Shown: positions 26,368 to 32,082, counted from the stretch's first letter. The stretch: 64,000 nt of DNA from Ereboglobus sp. PH5-10 (GCF_029504735.1 NZ_JAQFIP010000009.1:1-64000), one strand, 5' to 3'. Program-made: numbers and translations. The notes: a model not told the origin generated them from the sequence alone.

Positions 26368-26442
26368 ATAGCCGCAAAGAGGCCCAAAAAGGCGCAAAGA
26401 AAGCAGGGTTCGTTTTGTGCTTCTTGTGCCTTTTGCGGCTAT
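26368..26442. repeat. Imperfect inverted repeat between the HNH gene and rtcB
   Basis: AATAGCCGCAAAGAGGCCCA on the left pairs imperfectly with GCCTTTTGCGGCTATT on the right, with AGGCGCAAAGAA and TTCTTGTGCC inside. It fills most of the 110-bp gap, so it could either be a passive repeat or lower the coupling between the two genes. Confidence 0.65.
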
Positions 26443-26450
26443 TGTTTTAG

Positions 26451-27101
26451 TTACGCGGATGCGGTGATGAAGTGGCGCCAGTCTGGGTGGCGCACTTCGC
26501 GGATGAGCGCGGAGGCGGGCAGCGGGCGCGGCGTTTGCGGGCGGCGCAGGAGGCGCAGGCCCGCCTCGTGCGGGAGGCGGTCGGCCTTGAGCGAATTGAT
26601 TTCGCGCTTGGCCCAGACAAGGTTTTCGAACGTATCGCGACCGCCGCGCGAGCGGGGCACGATGTGGTCGAGGTTGCCGTTGCCGCGGCCGACGTATTCG
26701 CCGGTGTATTGGCAGACGCCGCCGTCGCGCTCGTAGATCGCCTCGCGCGTGAGGCGAGGCATGCGCACGGGCATTTTCGCGTAGTTGGTCGCGATCATGA
26801 CCGTGGGCACGCGGACGGCCTGGCGCGGCGTGTTGACGGTGAGGTCGAAATCGCGGATCGGCAGCGCGAGCCAGTCGTCCCAAGCGAGCGGATTCAGGTA
26901 GAGCGGATGGGAAAAATCCCAAGTGCCGTCGGCGTGTTGCTCGTAGGCGATGTCGATGCCGAGCGCGGGCGGAAGCGCGGAGGCGGCGGAGGGATCTCCG
27001 CCGTTGAGCGCGACGAGCGCCTGCCTGACCGTGCGGTGGCCGATAACCTGCCAGGAGCGGTTGAGCGAGAGAACGAGCGGTTTGTCGAGGAGCGGTGTCA
27101 T
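26451..27101 (-). CDS. HNH endonuclease
   Basis: A 216-residue protein with an N-terminal segment (LVLSLNRSWQVIGHRTVRQA) typical of a bacterial HNH family of about this size. The C-terminal HNH fold reads VCQYTGEYV, NLDHIVPRSRGGRDTFENLV, and INSLKADRL, that is the catalytic His, the Asn and a final Asn in place of the last His. The usual second zinc Cys is replaced by Thr. Its role is unknown. It precedes rtcB on the same strand and follows a tRNA-like gene. Known HNH enzymes leave 5'-phosphate ends, which are not RtcB substrates, so a direct cut-and-seal partnership is not implied. Confidence 0.85.
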   Translation of the reverse strand: MTPLLDKPLVLSLNRSWQVIGHRTVRQALVALNGGDPSAASALPPALGIDIAYEQHADGTWDFSHPLYLNPLAWDDWLALPIRDFDLTVNTPRQAVRVPTVMIATNYAKMPVRMPRLTREAIYERDGGVCQYTGEYVGRGNGNLDHIVPRSRGGRDTFENLVWAKREINSLKADRLPHEAGLRLLRRPQTPRPLPASALIREVRHPDWRHFITASA

Positions 27102-27219
27102 GGTGTTTGCGAGCGCAGTGCGCGTTAATGGTGAATGGAAAATGAAGAATGTATAATGTGTCGTGAGCGGTGGTGTGTGTTCTGTGCGCGCTTCGCGCTA
27201 ATGAATAATGGATAATTTT

Positions 27220-27286
27220 AAATGTATAATGAACCGGATGAATGTGCGCGTAAGGGCAGGGCTGGCGCATTATTCATTATACATTT
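27220..27286. repeat. 14-bp perfect inverted repeat in the HNH/tRNA-like gap
   Basis: AAATGTATAATGAA (27220-27233) is the exact reverse complement of 27273-27286, enclosing 39 bp. The region 27130-27220 also has several ATAATG-type short repeats. It lies between the tRNA-like gene at 27294 and the HNH start at 27101, and may be processed as a stem between them. Confidence 0.6.
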
Positions 27287-27293
27287 GAAAAAG

Positions 27294-27368
27294 TGGTCCC
27301 TTCACGAGGACTTGCACCTCGATTTCGGCCTTCGCACGGCCGCGTCCTGGCTTTTGGACGATGAAGGG
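27294..27368 (-). tRNA. tRNA-like gene, anticodon GCG, with non-canonical elbow and encoded CCA
   Basis: The minus strand folds into a full cloverleaf. Acceptor CCCTTCA/TGAAGGG is perfect. The D stem is GTCC/GGAC with loop AAAAGCCA. The anticodon stem is CGGCC/GGCCG with loop GTGCGAA (anticodon GCG, Arg CGC codon). The variable loop is AAAT, the T stem CGAGG/CCTCG with loop TGCAAGT, discriminator A, then CCA. The D loop lacks the GG that pairs with the T loop, and T-loop position 55 is G, so normal D/T-loop contacts cannot form. GCG is rare in bacteria, which normally read CGN with an ACG tRNA. It is probably a tRNA mimic of the RNA-repair island; a divergent working tRNA cannot be ruled out. 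Confidence 0.75.
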
Positions 27369-27432
27369 TTGTTGGATGGAAAAATGGTTGAAGCGGCTTG
27401 CAGGGTGAGCGGCGGAAAATAGTGTCACACGC

Positions 27433-27612
27433 ATGGCAAGGAAGCCGGCACGCGAGCCGTCTCGCGAACTGCGGCACAGGATGTGCACCCGCAAACGTCG
27501 CTACAAATCACAGGGTGACGCGCTTGATGCCGCGTTGCTGGCGGGTGTCGAGCGGCGGCGCGTGGCGTATCGCTGCGCGGTTTGCGGCATGTGGCATTTG
27601 GCGTCGCGGTGA
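27433..27612 (+). CDS. Small zinc-ribbon-like protein (59 aa)
   Basis: The product starts MARKPAREPSRELRHRMCTR and ends YRCAVCGMWHLASR. The spacing of one Cys, a KRRYKSQGDALDAALLAG helix, then YRCxxCGxWHL is a recurrent small-protein motif with a probable metal-binding CxxC and His. The ATG at 27433 and TGA at 27610-27612 define it. It is divergent from the tRNA-like gene (64 bp between) and ends just before a 22-bp repeat. No function is known to me. The clear C-terminal motif is the reason for accepting so short a gene. Confidence 0.6.
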   Translation: MARKPAREPSRELRHRMCTRKRRYKSQGDALDAALLAGVERRRVAYRCAVCGMWHLASR

Positions 27613-27615
27613 GTA

Positions 27616-27637
27616 TAGCGCGGACTGCCAAGTCTGC
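27616..27637. repeat. 22-bp hairpin repeat, family B copy 1
   Basis: Reads TAGCGCGGACTGCCAAGTCT followed by GC. Its reverse complement recurs at 28396-28417 with one difference, and again at 31990-32011 exactly. Each copy can form a GCAGACT/AGTCTGC-type stem. Confidence 0.75.
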
Positions 27638-27723
27638 ATGCTTGAAAATGGAAACGCAGATCCTTAGGCCGTATGTTTAGGTTTGATTGCAAGCTAACAA
27701 GTAACGACTCTCAGATAAAAGAC

Positions 27724-28089
27724 ATGAAGATATCGCAACCTATTCCACATGTATCTCGCAATGATGTTGAGCGAATCGTGCAACGGGATTTTCCTCACGA
27801 TGACATTGCTGAAATTTTATCTATTCTGGATGCATATGGAATTGAAAGTGAAGAGGCTGGAAAAGCCCGGGTTCAATTGGCGATACTCAAAATCGCCAAT
27901 GGAAACATTGATATTCTTCGAAAAAAAATTGGAGCAGCCATGTCTGACTATCGAGATGTTTTATTGGAGGCTGAATATCCCGAATGCGCGCGGAACATGT
28001 TTCGAACAGATAATATGTCACTCGCAGATCAGCAGAAGATTGTTGATAACGATTGGGCACAATACTCCAAATGGCTAGGCAACCCTTAG
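27724..28089 (+). CDS. Uncharacterised small protein, first gene of an AT-rich pair
   Basis: 121 residues, starting MKISQPIPHVSRNDVERIVQ and including VQLAILKIANGNIDILRKKI and YRDVLLEAEYPECA. I recall this pattern from small cytoplasmic proteins of unknown function spread across unrelated bacteria, but have no function for it. A longer reading to 27673 is possible. It is AT-rich, unlike the flanking genes, and ends 17 bp before the next gene. The pair is bracketed by inverted copies of the 22-bp family B repeat, which suggests a mobile cassette, perhaps with an immunity or toxin-related role. Confidence 0.7.
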   Translation: MKISQPIPHVSRNDVERIVQRDFPHDDIAEILSILDAYGIESEEAGKARVQLAILKIANGNIDILRKKIGAAMSDYRDVLLEAEYPECARNMFRTDNMSLADQQKIVDNDWAQYSKWLGNP

Positions 28090-28106
28090 ATAACCGTCCC
28101 CCGCAT

Positions 28107-28388
28107 ATGAATACTTGGCCATTTGATCAGCCTAAAAATTACGCAGTGTTTACCACAACGCATGTGATGAAAGGTGGCCACGACATCGCATACATATATC
28201 ATGACGAAGATGATCACGGATGGCAGTTTCATTATGCCGGTGAAAAATCCACCGATGACACTATGATAGTGTCGCTTGAATCGATCGTCAGGCATGATGC
28301 ATCTGTTCTGGAGGTGGCTGATATGCCGCCCGGATGGATGGCGTGGCGAACAAAACGGGATGCACCGTGGCAGAGGGTTAAACAATAA
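28107..28388 (+). CDS. Uncharacterised small protein, second gene of an AT-rich pair
   Basis: 93 residues: MNTWPFDQPKNYAVFTTTHV, then IAYIYHDEDDHGWQFHYAGE, and the end MPPGWMAWRTKRDAPWQRVK. It resembles a widespread family of short cytoplasmic proteins with a conserved HDxDDxxWQF centre and a PxGWxAWR tail, somewhat like DUF2185-type proteins. No activity is established that I know of. It shares strand, composition and tight spacing with the gene before it and is followed within 8 bp by the 22-bp family B repeat. Confidence 0.7.
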   Translation: MNTWPFDQPKNYAVFTTTHVMKGGHDIAYIYHDEDDHGWQFHYAGEKSTDDTMIVSLESIVRHDASVLEVADMPPGWMAWRTKRDAPWQRVKQ

Positions 28389-28395
28389 AAACCAA

Positions 28396-28417
28396 GCAGA
28401 CTTGGCAGTCTGCGCTA
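28396..28417. repeat. 22-bp hairpin repeat, family B copy 2 (inverted relative to copy 1)
   Basis: Matches the reverse complement of 27616-27637 at 21 of 22 positions. With copy 1 it forms terminal inverted repeats around 760 bp that contain the AT-rich gene pair. Confidence 0.75.
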
Positions 28418-28431
28418 CGAAAAACGAATAA

Positions 28432-28460
28432 ATGAAAAGAAAACGGGTGCTTCGCCCGTG
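28432..28460 (-). terminator. Probable terminator of the ro60 transcript
   Basis: On the minus strand CCCACGGGCGAAGCACCCGT folds as ACGGG/CCCGT with a 7-nt loop and runs into TTTTCTTTTC. It overlaps the 3' arm of the larger palindrome, so the two folds compete. Confidence 0.5.
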
Positions 28461-28626
28461 GGTTGGAAAAGTTTGCGCGGCGCGGCACGGTGAATCGTCC
28501 GTGCGCTCCAACTCTCATGGCAAAAAGTTGCTGCCATGCCGCGCAAACCTCGCGGGGCAAATCGCCCCGCGGTGAAATGTCGCTTTTGCGGTGTTTCATT
28601 TTCCAAACCCACGGGCGGAAGCCCGT
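28443..28626 (-). ncRNA. Candidate structured RNA 3' of ro60 (possible Y-RNA position)
   Basis: Outer arms 28443-28470 and 28599-28626 pair over about 28 nt with few mismatches. Inside are two side branches: one closed by TTTGCGCGG/CCGCGCAAA with an inner ATGGCA/TGCCAT hairpin (28517-28538), and one perfect hairpin CGCGGGGC/GCCCCGCG (28551-28571). On the minus strand this starts 36 bp after the ro60 stop and ends in an ACGGG/CCCGT hairpin followed by TTTTCTTTT, so it would be the 3' part of the ro60 transcript. Bacterial Y RNAs are often encoded beside ro60 and consist of a long end-paired stem with side structures. I cannot identify a Ro-binding sequence, and it may just be an interspersed palindrome. 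Confidence 0.4.
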
Positions 28627-28661
28627 GTGTCACGCTCATGCAACGCGTGAATTGTTGTCCG

Positions 28662-30128
28662 TCAGCCAAGCTCGACCGCCTCGACTTCGCGCACGAGGGC
28701 GCGCGGGTCGTGGTCGAGTTTTTGCATGATCTCGAACACCCGGTCGCTCCAGCCCGCGAGGCAATAGACACGCTCCCGCGGAAACTGGAGCGTGCCGTAG
28801 CCGTTCAGGTCGAAGCTGAAGATGCGCGGCGAGGCGTTGTGCGCGCGCTCATAGTCGGCAAGCGCCGCGAGGGGCGCGCCGCCACCGATCCAGCCTTGCA
28901 TGTCGGAGAGCACGATCACGCGATCGTAGGCGCGGTTGGCGCACTGGAAGATCGCGTTGAAGTCCGTGCCGCCGGCGGCGAAGGGGATGCTTTTCGCGGC
29001 GGTGAGCGTGGTGTCGCGGCGGTTAAGCGCGTGATACTGCGCGTCGTCACTGAAGAGCATCAGGTCCGCGCCGCTCGCCTTGACCAACACGGCCGCGAAG
29101 AGCGAGCCGATGGCCTGCGGGTGTCCGGCCATCGAGCCCGAGCAGTCGAGCGCGACGAGGGTCGCGCCTTCGAAGCGCGGGACGTTGGCGAGCGAGTGAT
29201 CGACGGCTTGGTTGAGCGCGTCCATCACGCGGTCGGTGCCGGCGAGGTTGCCTTTCCTGAGCGCGTCAAGCGCGGTCAGGAACTGGAACGGATACACGAG
29301 CGAGCGGCGCACGGCGGTTTCGTCCGCGAGCTGCCCGCAGAGTTCGCCGACGGCGTCGGGCGCGTGCTCGAGGATGTTGCGCGCGTTGCGGAGAAGCGCG
29401 AGGTAGCCGAGTTTGCGCTCGCGGACGAGCGAGCCCCAGGCGTCCGCTTTCGCGGCGGCGAGGGCTTCGGCGTTGTCGGGACTTTCCGCGGCCGCGGCGG
29501 CGCCGGCCTGCGTGAGGCGCGTCTCCCAGGTTGTCGCGGGAGCGAGCCGACCGCGCATGAGCGCGTTGATCGCGGGCGTGGCGGGCGGACGCACGAGGTT
29601 GACGGCGTCGACGAGTTTGAACGCGGCGTGGTCGCGGCGGTATTTCGCGAGCTGATACTCGTCGAAACGGGCGAGCGCTGCGCCGAGCCCTTTTTTAAGG
29701 GAGTTGGGCAGCGGACGTCCGTGGGCGGCGAGATAGTAGCCGAGGATTTCGATCACATCGTCGGGACGGCGCACGATTTTGTCGTGAAAGTTTTTGCTCC
29801 ACGAGGCGCCTTTCACGTGCCTGGCGATCTCGCCGGCCACGAGGTGACTGACGGAGCGCATGCCGTGCTGGTGGCGCGCGTAGAGCGCGGCTTTCGCGAC
29901 AAAGAGCGGATCGGTCGCGACGAGTATCGCGATAAGTTCGCGGATGCGCGCCACGGTCTGCGGCTCGGTGCGATAAAACTCGTCCTGAAGGAACGAGGTG
30001 ACGAGCGTCGAAACGAGTTCGAGCTTGGCGGGCTGCGCGTAGGCGGCGCCGCCGGCATGGTTGACGGTGTCCGGCGCGCGGATGAAAGTTTTGCGCGCGG
30101 CGGACAGGATTTTGCTGAATTTGGCCAT
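28662..30128 (-). CDS. rsr: Ro60-like TROVE domain RNA-binding protein
   Basis: A 488-residue orthologue of the Ro autoantigen. The N-terminal HEAT-repeat TROVE ring (from MAKFSKILSAARKTFIRAPD to about residue 300) binds misfolded RNAs and Y RNAs; the C-terminal von Willebrand A domain has the metal site LDCSGSMAG (DxSxS), the Thr of GGTDFNAIF and the Asp of IVLSDMQGW. In other bacteria Ro works with Y RNA and exonucleases in rRNA and tRNA quality control and is often linked to rtcB. The ATG at 30128 has a perfect AGGAGG nine bases upstream. It shares strand with the tRNA-like genes upstream and with HNH and rtcB downstream. Confidence 0.93.
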   Translation of the reverse strand: MAKFSKILSAARKTFIRAPDTVNHAGGAAYAQPAKLELVSTLVTSFLQDEFYRTEPQTVARIRELIAILVATDPLFVAKAALYARHQHGMRSVSHLVAGEIARHVKGASWSKNFHDKIVRRPDDVIEILGYYLAAHGRPLPNSLKKGLGAALARFDEYQLAKYRRDHAAFKLVDAVNLVRPPATPAINALMRGRLAPATTWETRLTQAGAAAAAESPDNAEALAAAKADAWGSLVRERKLGYLALLRNARNILEHAPDAVGELCGQLADETAVRRSLVYPFQFLTALDALRKGNLAGTDRVMDALNQAVDHSLANVPRFEGATLVALDCSGSMAGHPQAIGSLFAAVLVKASGADLMLFSDDAQYHALNRRDTTLTAAKSIPFAAGGTDFNAIFQCANRAYDRVIVLSDMQGWIGGGAPLAALADYERAHNASPRIFSFDLNGYGTLQFPRERVYCLAGWSDRVFEIMQKLDHDPRALVREVEAVELG

Positions 30129-30592
30129 AATGGTTGGCCTCCTTTCCTGGTTGTTTGGTTTGCCCGGTGCGCCGGGTTGCGTGTGGTAATGTAACATTGC
30201 AGGAGAACGGCGTTCGCCAAAATCGAAGGAGGATTCACGGGCGCGGTGGATTTCGTGACGGGAAGCAACCGCGCCCTCACTGCCTTCGAAAGTGGACGCA
30301 ACACCGTGCGGGGACTGCCCGCACGAAAGGATTTCGGGAGAAAAATCGGCGAAGAGGCGCTCCCTGACGGAGTGCGCTGACATGTTGCAAAGCAGGGCTT
30401 GTTTAAGGGCCCCGCCGCGCCACACACCGCTCGGTTTCGATTTTAGCACTACGCGCAAAAGCCGGCGCACTCAAGCACCGGCTCATCGATTCCTCGGCCC
30501 GGGAACATCTGGCCTCGCGTTGAAGTATCTTCACCTTCACTGCCCGAAAAAAGGATTTCCGGAAGAACGGCGGCTGGAGTGATGAACTCTTG

Positions 30593-30668
30593 CGAGTTCG
30601 GCGGGGATTGAACCCGCAACACATCAATTAGGATTTGATTGCTCTACCATTGAGCTACGAAGTAACTC
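30593..30668 (-). tRNA. tRNA-Arg(CCU)-like gene with a 4-nt insertion in the acceptor strand
   Basis: D arm GCTC-AATGGTA-GAGC, anticodon arm ATCAA-ATCCTAA-TTGAT (anticodon CCU) and T arm GCGGG-TTCAATC-CCCGC are all canonical. The 3' acceptor strand CGAACTC would pair perfectly with GAGTTCG, but the 5' side reads GAGTT-ACTT-CG, that is with four extra bases. Used without the extra bases as a bulge, the acceptor has two mismatches. No CCA is encoded. It is either a pseudogene, a tRNA with an unusual bulge, or a deliberate mimic. It lies 460 bp upstream of ro60 on the same strand. Confidence 0.7.
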
Positions 30669-30758
30669 CAAGCCTCACTGTCCGGAAAATTGAAAAACTA
30701 TAATGATAAATCTAAAGAGCCTTGGGGCAAGTTTCGGGCAATTGGAAAAACGGAGATA

Positions 30759-30981
30759 AACCCCAACGGAGTTTTATACATCAGCCAGGATTGCCGGCGC
30801 AGGAGCCTACCCCGGGCATCAAAGTTTTTAATACACAACCCCGCAAGGGTTGCGCAAAGCATCGTGAAATTTCGATTGTGCGACCCTTGCAGGGTCGTGT
30901 TTATTGTTTCTATATTAACCCAGGGTAGCTTTCGCGTTGCTACAGCAACCCCGGGCTAAGTTATAAAACCCCGTTGGGGTT
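30759..30981. repeat. Nested inverted repeats between tRNA-like genes
   Basis: The outer arms AACCCCAACGGAGTTTTATA and TATAAAACCCCGTTGGGGTT enclose a second pair (GCCAGGATTGCCGG... side matching the GCAACCCCGGGCTAA side loosely) and an inner pair built on AACCCCGCAAGGGTT and GACCCTTGCAGGGTC. No gene is seen in 30669-31040. Similar CCCCAACGGGGTT-type repeats are common intergenic elements in this phylum, to my knowledge. Confidence 0.65.
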
Positions 30982-31040
30982 GTATTCGATTGGCATCGTA
31001 GCTGAATAATATTGGTTCAATGTAATATTGTTTATATGCG

Positions 31041-31120
31041 GGTAGGGCGAAGCCTCCGGCTGAGCCGGGAATGTTACGGCATGCGAATCGTTTCGGCTCA
31101 GCCGGAGGCTTCGCCCTGCC
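31041..31120. repeat. Interspersed palindromic repeat, family A copy 2
   Basis: GGTAGGGCGAAGCCTCCGGC pairs with GCCGGAGGCTTCGCCCTGCC, with TGAGCCG/CGGCTCA continuing the stem. The centre is 16 bp longer than in copies 1 and 3 and the arm sequence has compensating changes, so the stem is conserved more than the sequence. Confidence 0.85.
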
Positions 31121-31214
31121 TGAGAAAAATTAGACTGCGGCTCAGGTCGCTCGGCGGCGGAAGACTTCTCCGCTCTTGCCGCCCTCAATGACCGCAGGTG
31201 AAAGATTAAAAAAT

Positions 31215-31292
31215 TGGTGGAGCCGGCGGGATTCGCACCCGCACCTTGCGGGTTAAAAGCCCGCTGTGCTATCTGTTAAACACCACAGCTCC
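31215..31292 (-). tRNA. tRNA-Lys(UUU)-like gene with non-canonical elbow and encoded CCA
   Basis: The cloverleaf is complete: acceptor GGAGCTG/CGGCTCC (one G-U), D stem GTGT/GCAC with loop TTAACAGATA, anticodon stem GCGGG/CCCGC with loop CTTTTAA, T stem GCGGG/CCCGC with loop TGCGAAT, discriminator A and CCA. The D loop has no GG and the T loop starts TG instead of TT, so the standard tertiary pairs are absent, as in the other two members of this family. It is 3 bp from the Glu-type gene, so the two are one array. A functional divergent tRNA is possible; a mimic or decoy is my preferred reading. Confidence 0.8.
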
Positions 31293-31295
31293 GGT

Positions 31296-31372
31296 TGGCC
31301 GCCCCGACGGGAATCGCACCCGCATCACCGGATTGAAAGACCGGCATCCTTTGCTTGTTAGACGACAAGGCG
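31296..31372 (-). tRNA. tRNA-Glu(UUC)-like gene with non-canonical elbow and encoded CCA
   Basis: Acceptor CGCCTTG/CGGGGCG pairs with two G-U; D stem GTCT/GGAT (two G-U) with loop AACAAGCAAA; anticodon stem CCGGT/TCCGG (T-T mismatch at the loop end) with loop CTTTCAA; T stem GCGGG/CCCGT with loop TGCGATT; discriminator G and CCA. The D loop lacks GG and T-loop position 55 is G. First in the array with the Lys-type gene. The weaker pairing suggests relaxed selection or a non-translational role. Confidence 0.78.
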
Positions 31373-31675
31373 TGATCTGAAAAATGGTCCGTGCGCGGCT
31401 GGCCCGGCCATTTGACGTCACCATATCGGACGCACCGCGCACGGTTCATTTATTATTTTCACAAAAAAGAACACACACCCGCGTCCCTCTCGTGTGTATT
31501 GTTTTTATACTCACGGTTTGGACGACCGCGGGATTTTGCGCGGACGTTGGCTGATTGACCTGGGCTCAGCTGTGAAGCCTCCTATGGAATATGAAAATTG
31601 ACAAACGGGCACGGGGTTCCCGGCGGGTTCCGGGAGCATCGCATGGCTTTCGTTTTGCCGCGCACTTTGGCGCGA
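31373..31675. other. Upstream region of the tRNA-like array
   Basis: 300 bp with no gene I can support. A 10-bp inverted repeat, CCGTGCGCGG and CCGCGCACGG (about 31390-31444), brackets a GC-rich segment. AT-rich DNA at 31446-31515 is the most likely promoter zone for leftward transcription of the Glu and Lys tRNA-like genes, but no clear -35/-10 pair was found. Confidence 0.4.
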
Positions 31676-31710
31676 AACAAAAAACCCGCTTCCGGATTTG
31701 GAAGCGGGCT
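31676..31710 (-). terminator. Rho-independent terminator on the minus strand without an assigned gene
   Basis: A 9-bp perfect stem (CCCGCTTCC and GGAAGCGGG, loop of 6) is followed on the minus strand by TTTTTTGTTTC. It must end a leftward transcript that starts to its right, yet no leftward gene is seen between here and the rightward LysR gene at 32083. Confidence 0.75.
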
Positions 31711-31785
31711 CGCTGTTGGAATCACTACGTGTGTTCCGGGTGCGCCTAGGCACCGCTTCCTTGTGTGTTTATATTATGGACGAAA
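31676..31785 (-). ncRNA. Candidate small RNA ending at the orphan terminator
   Basis: On the minus strand a -10-like CATAATATAAA (about 31768-31778) is followed by three hairpins: GGTGC-CTAGGC-GCACC, GGAA...CAC-GTAG-TG...TTCC, and the terminator stem. A transcript of roughly 80-90 nt would result. It lies about 300 bp upstream of the tRNA-like array and divergent to the LysR gene. The promoter is weak by eye, so this rests mainly on the terminator and the compact fold. Confidence 0.35.
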
Positions 31786-31989
31786 TTCATTGTTTCGGAC
31801 TTGGGGCCCTGTTCGCCGCGCAAGCTCCCGAAATCTCGCCTGCCAGTCACCCCGCATATACCGACGCACGACCGATACTGTCCCGCGAGGCGGGTGGCGA
31901 GTTGGCTGTTGAGTCGTGTGTGTTTCATGGCGGATGGCGTCGGATGACGCGGTTTTGAAATGTGGTTGGTTTTGAAAAATTGAGGTCAG

Positions 31990-32011
31990 GCAGACTTGGC
32001 AGTCCGCGCTA
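31990..32011. repeat. 22-bp hairpin repeat, family B copy 3
   Basis: The exact reverse complement of copy 1 at 27616-27637, and in the same orientation as copy 2 (28396-28417). Copies 2 and 3 form direct repeats around the ro60 and tRNA-like segment. Confidence 0.75.
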
Positions 32012-32082
32012 CGATGACGGATAATACACGAAGAATATTTTCCTTCCACAAGAGTTGCCGCATAATATATGACTGGATAATC

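Noticed and set aside
26341-27270. Reading the rtcB frame upstream as one 823-residue protein
   Set aside because: The upstream part is arginine/proline-rich shadow sequence of the HNH gene in another frame and crosses an inverted repeat; RtcB features start only at 26340.
27222-27422. A 66-codon rightward reading frame with protein-like composition
   Set aside because: It lies antisense to the complete tRNA-like gene at 27294-27368; its regularity comes from the conserved stems, and no ribosome site or family feature is seen.
28536-30194. A 552-codon rightward frame opposite ro60
   Set aside because: Antisense to a gene with full TROVE and vWA motifs.
30181-30230. Possible sigma-54 promoter upstream of ro60 (RtcR-type control)
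   Set aside because: TTGGCGAACGCC looks like half of the -24 element, but the distance to the next GC dinucleotide of a -12 element is wrong, and no RtcR gene is in the window.
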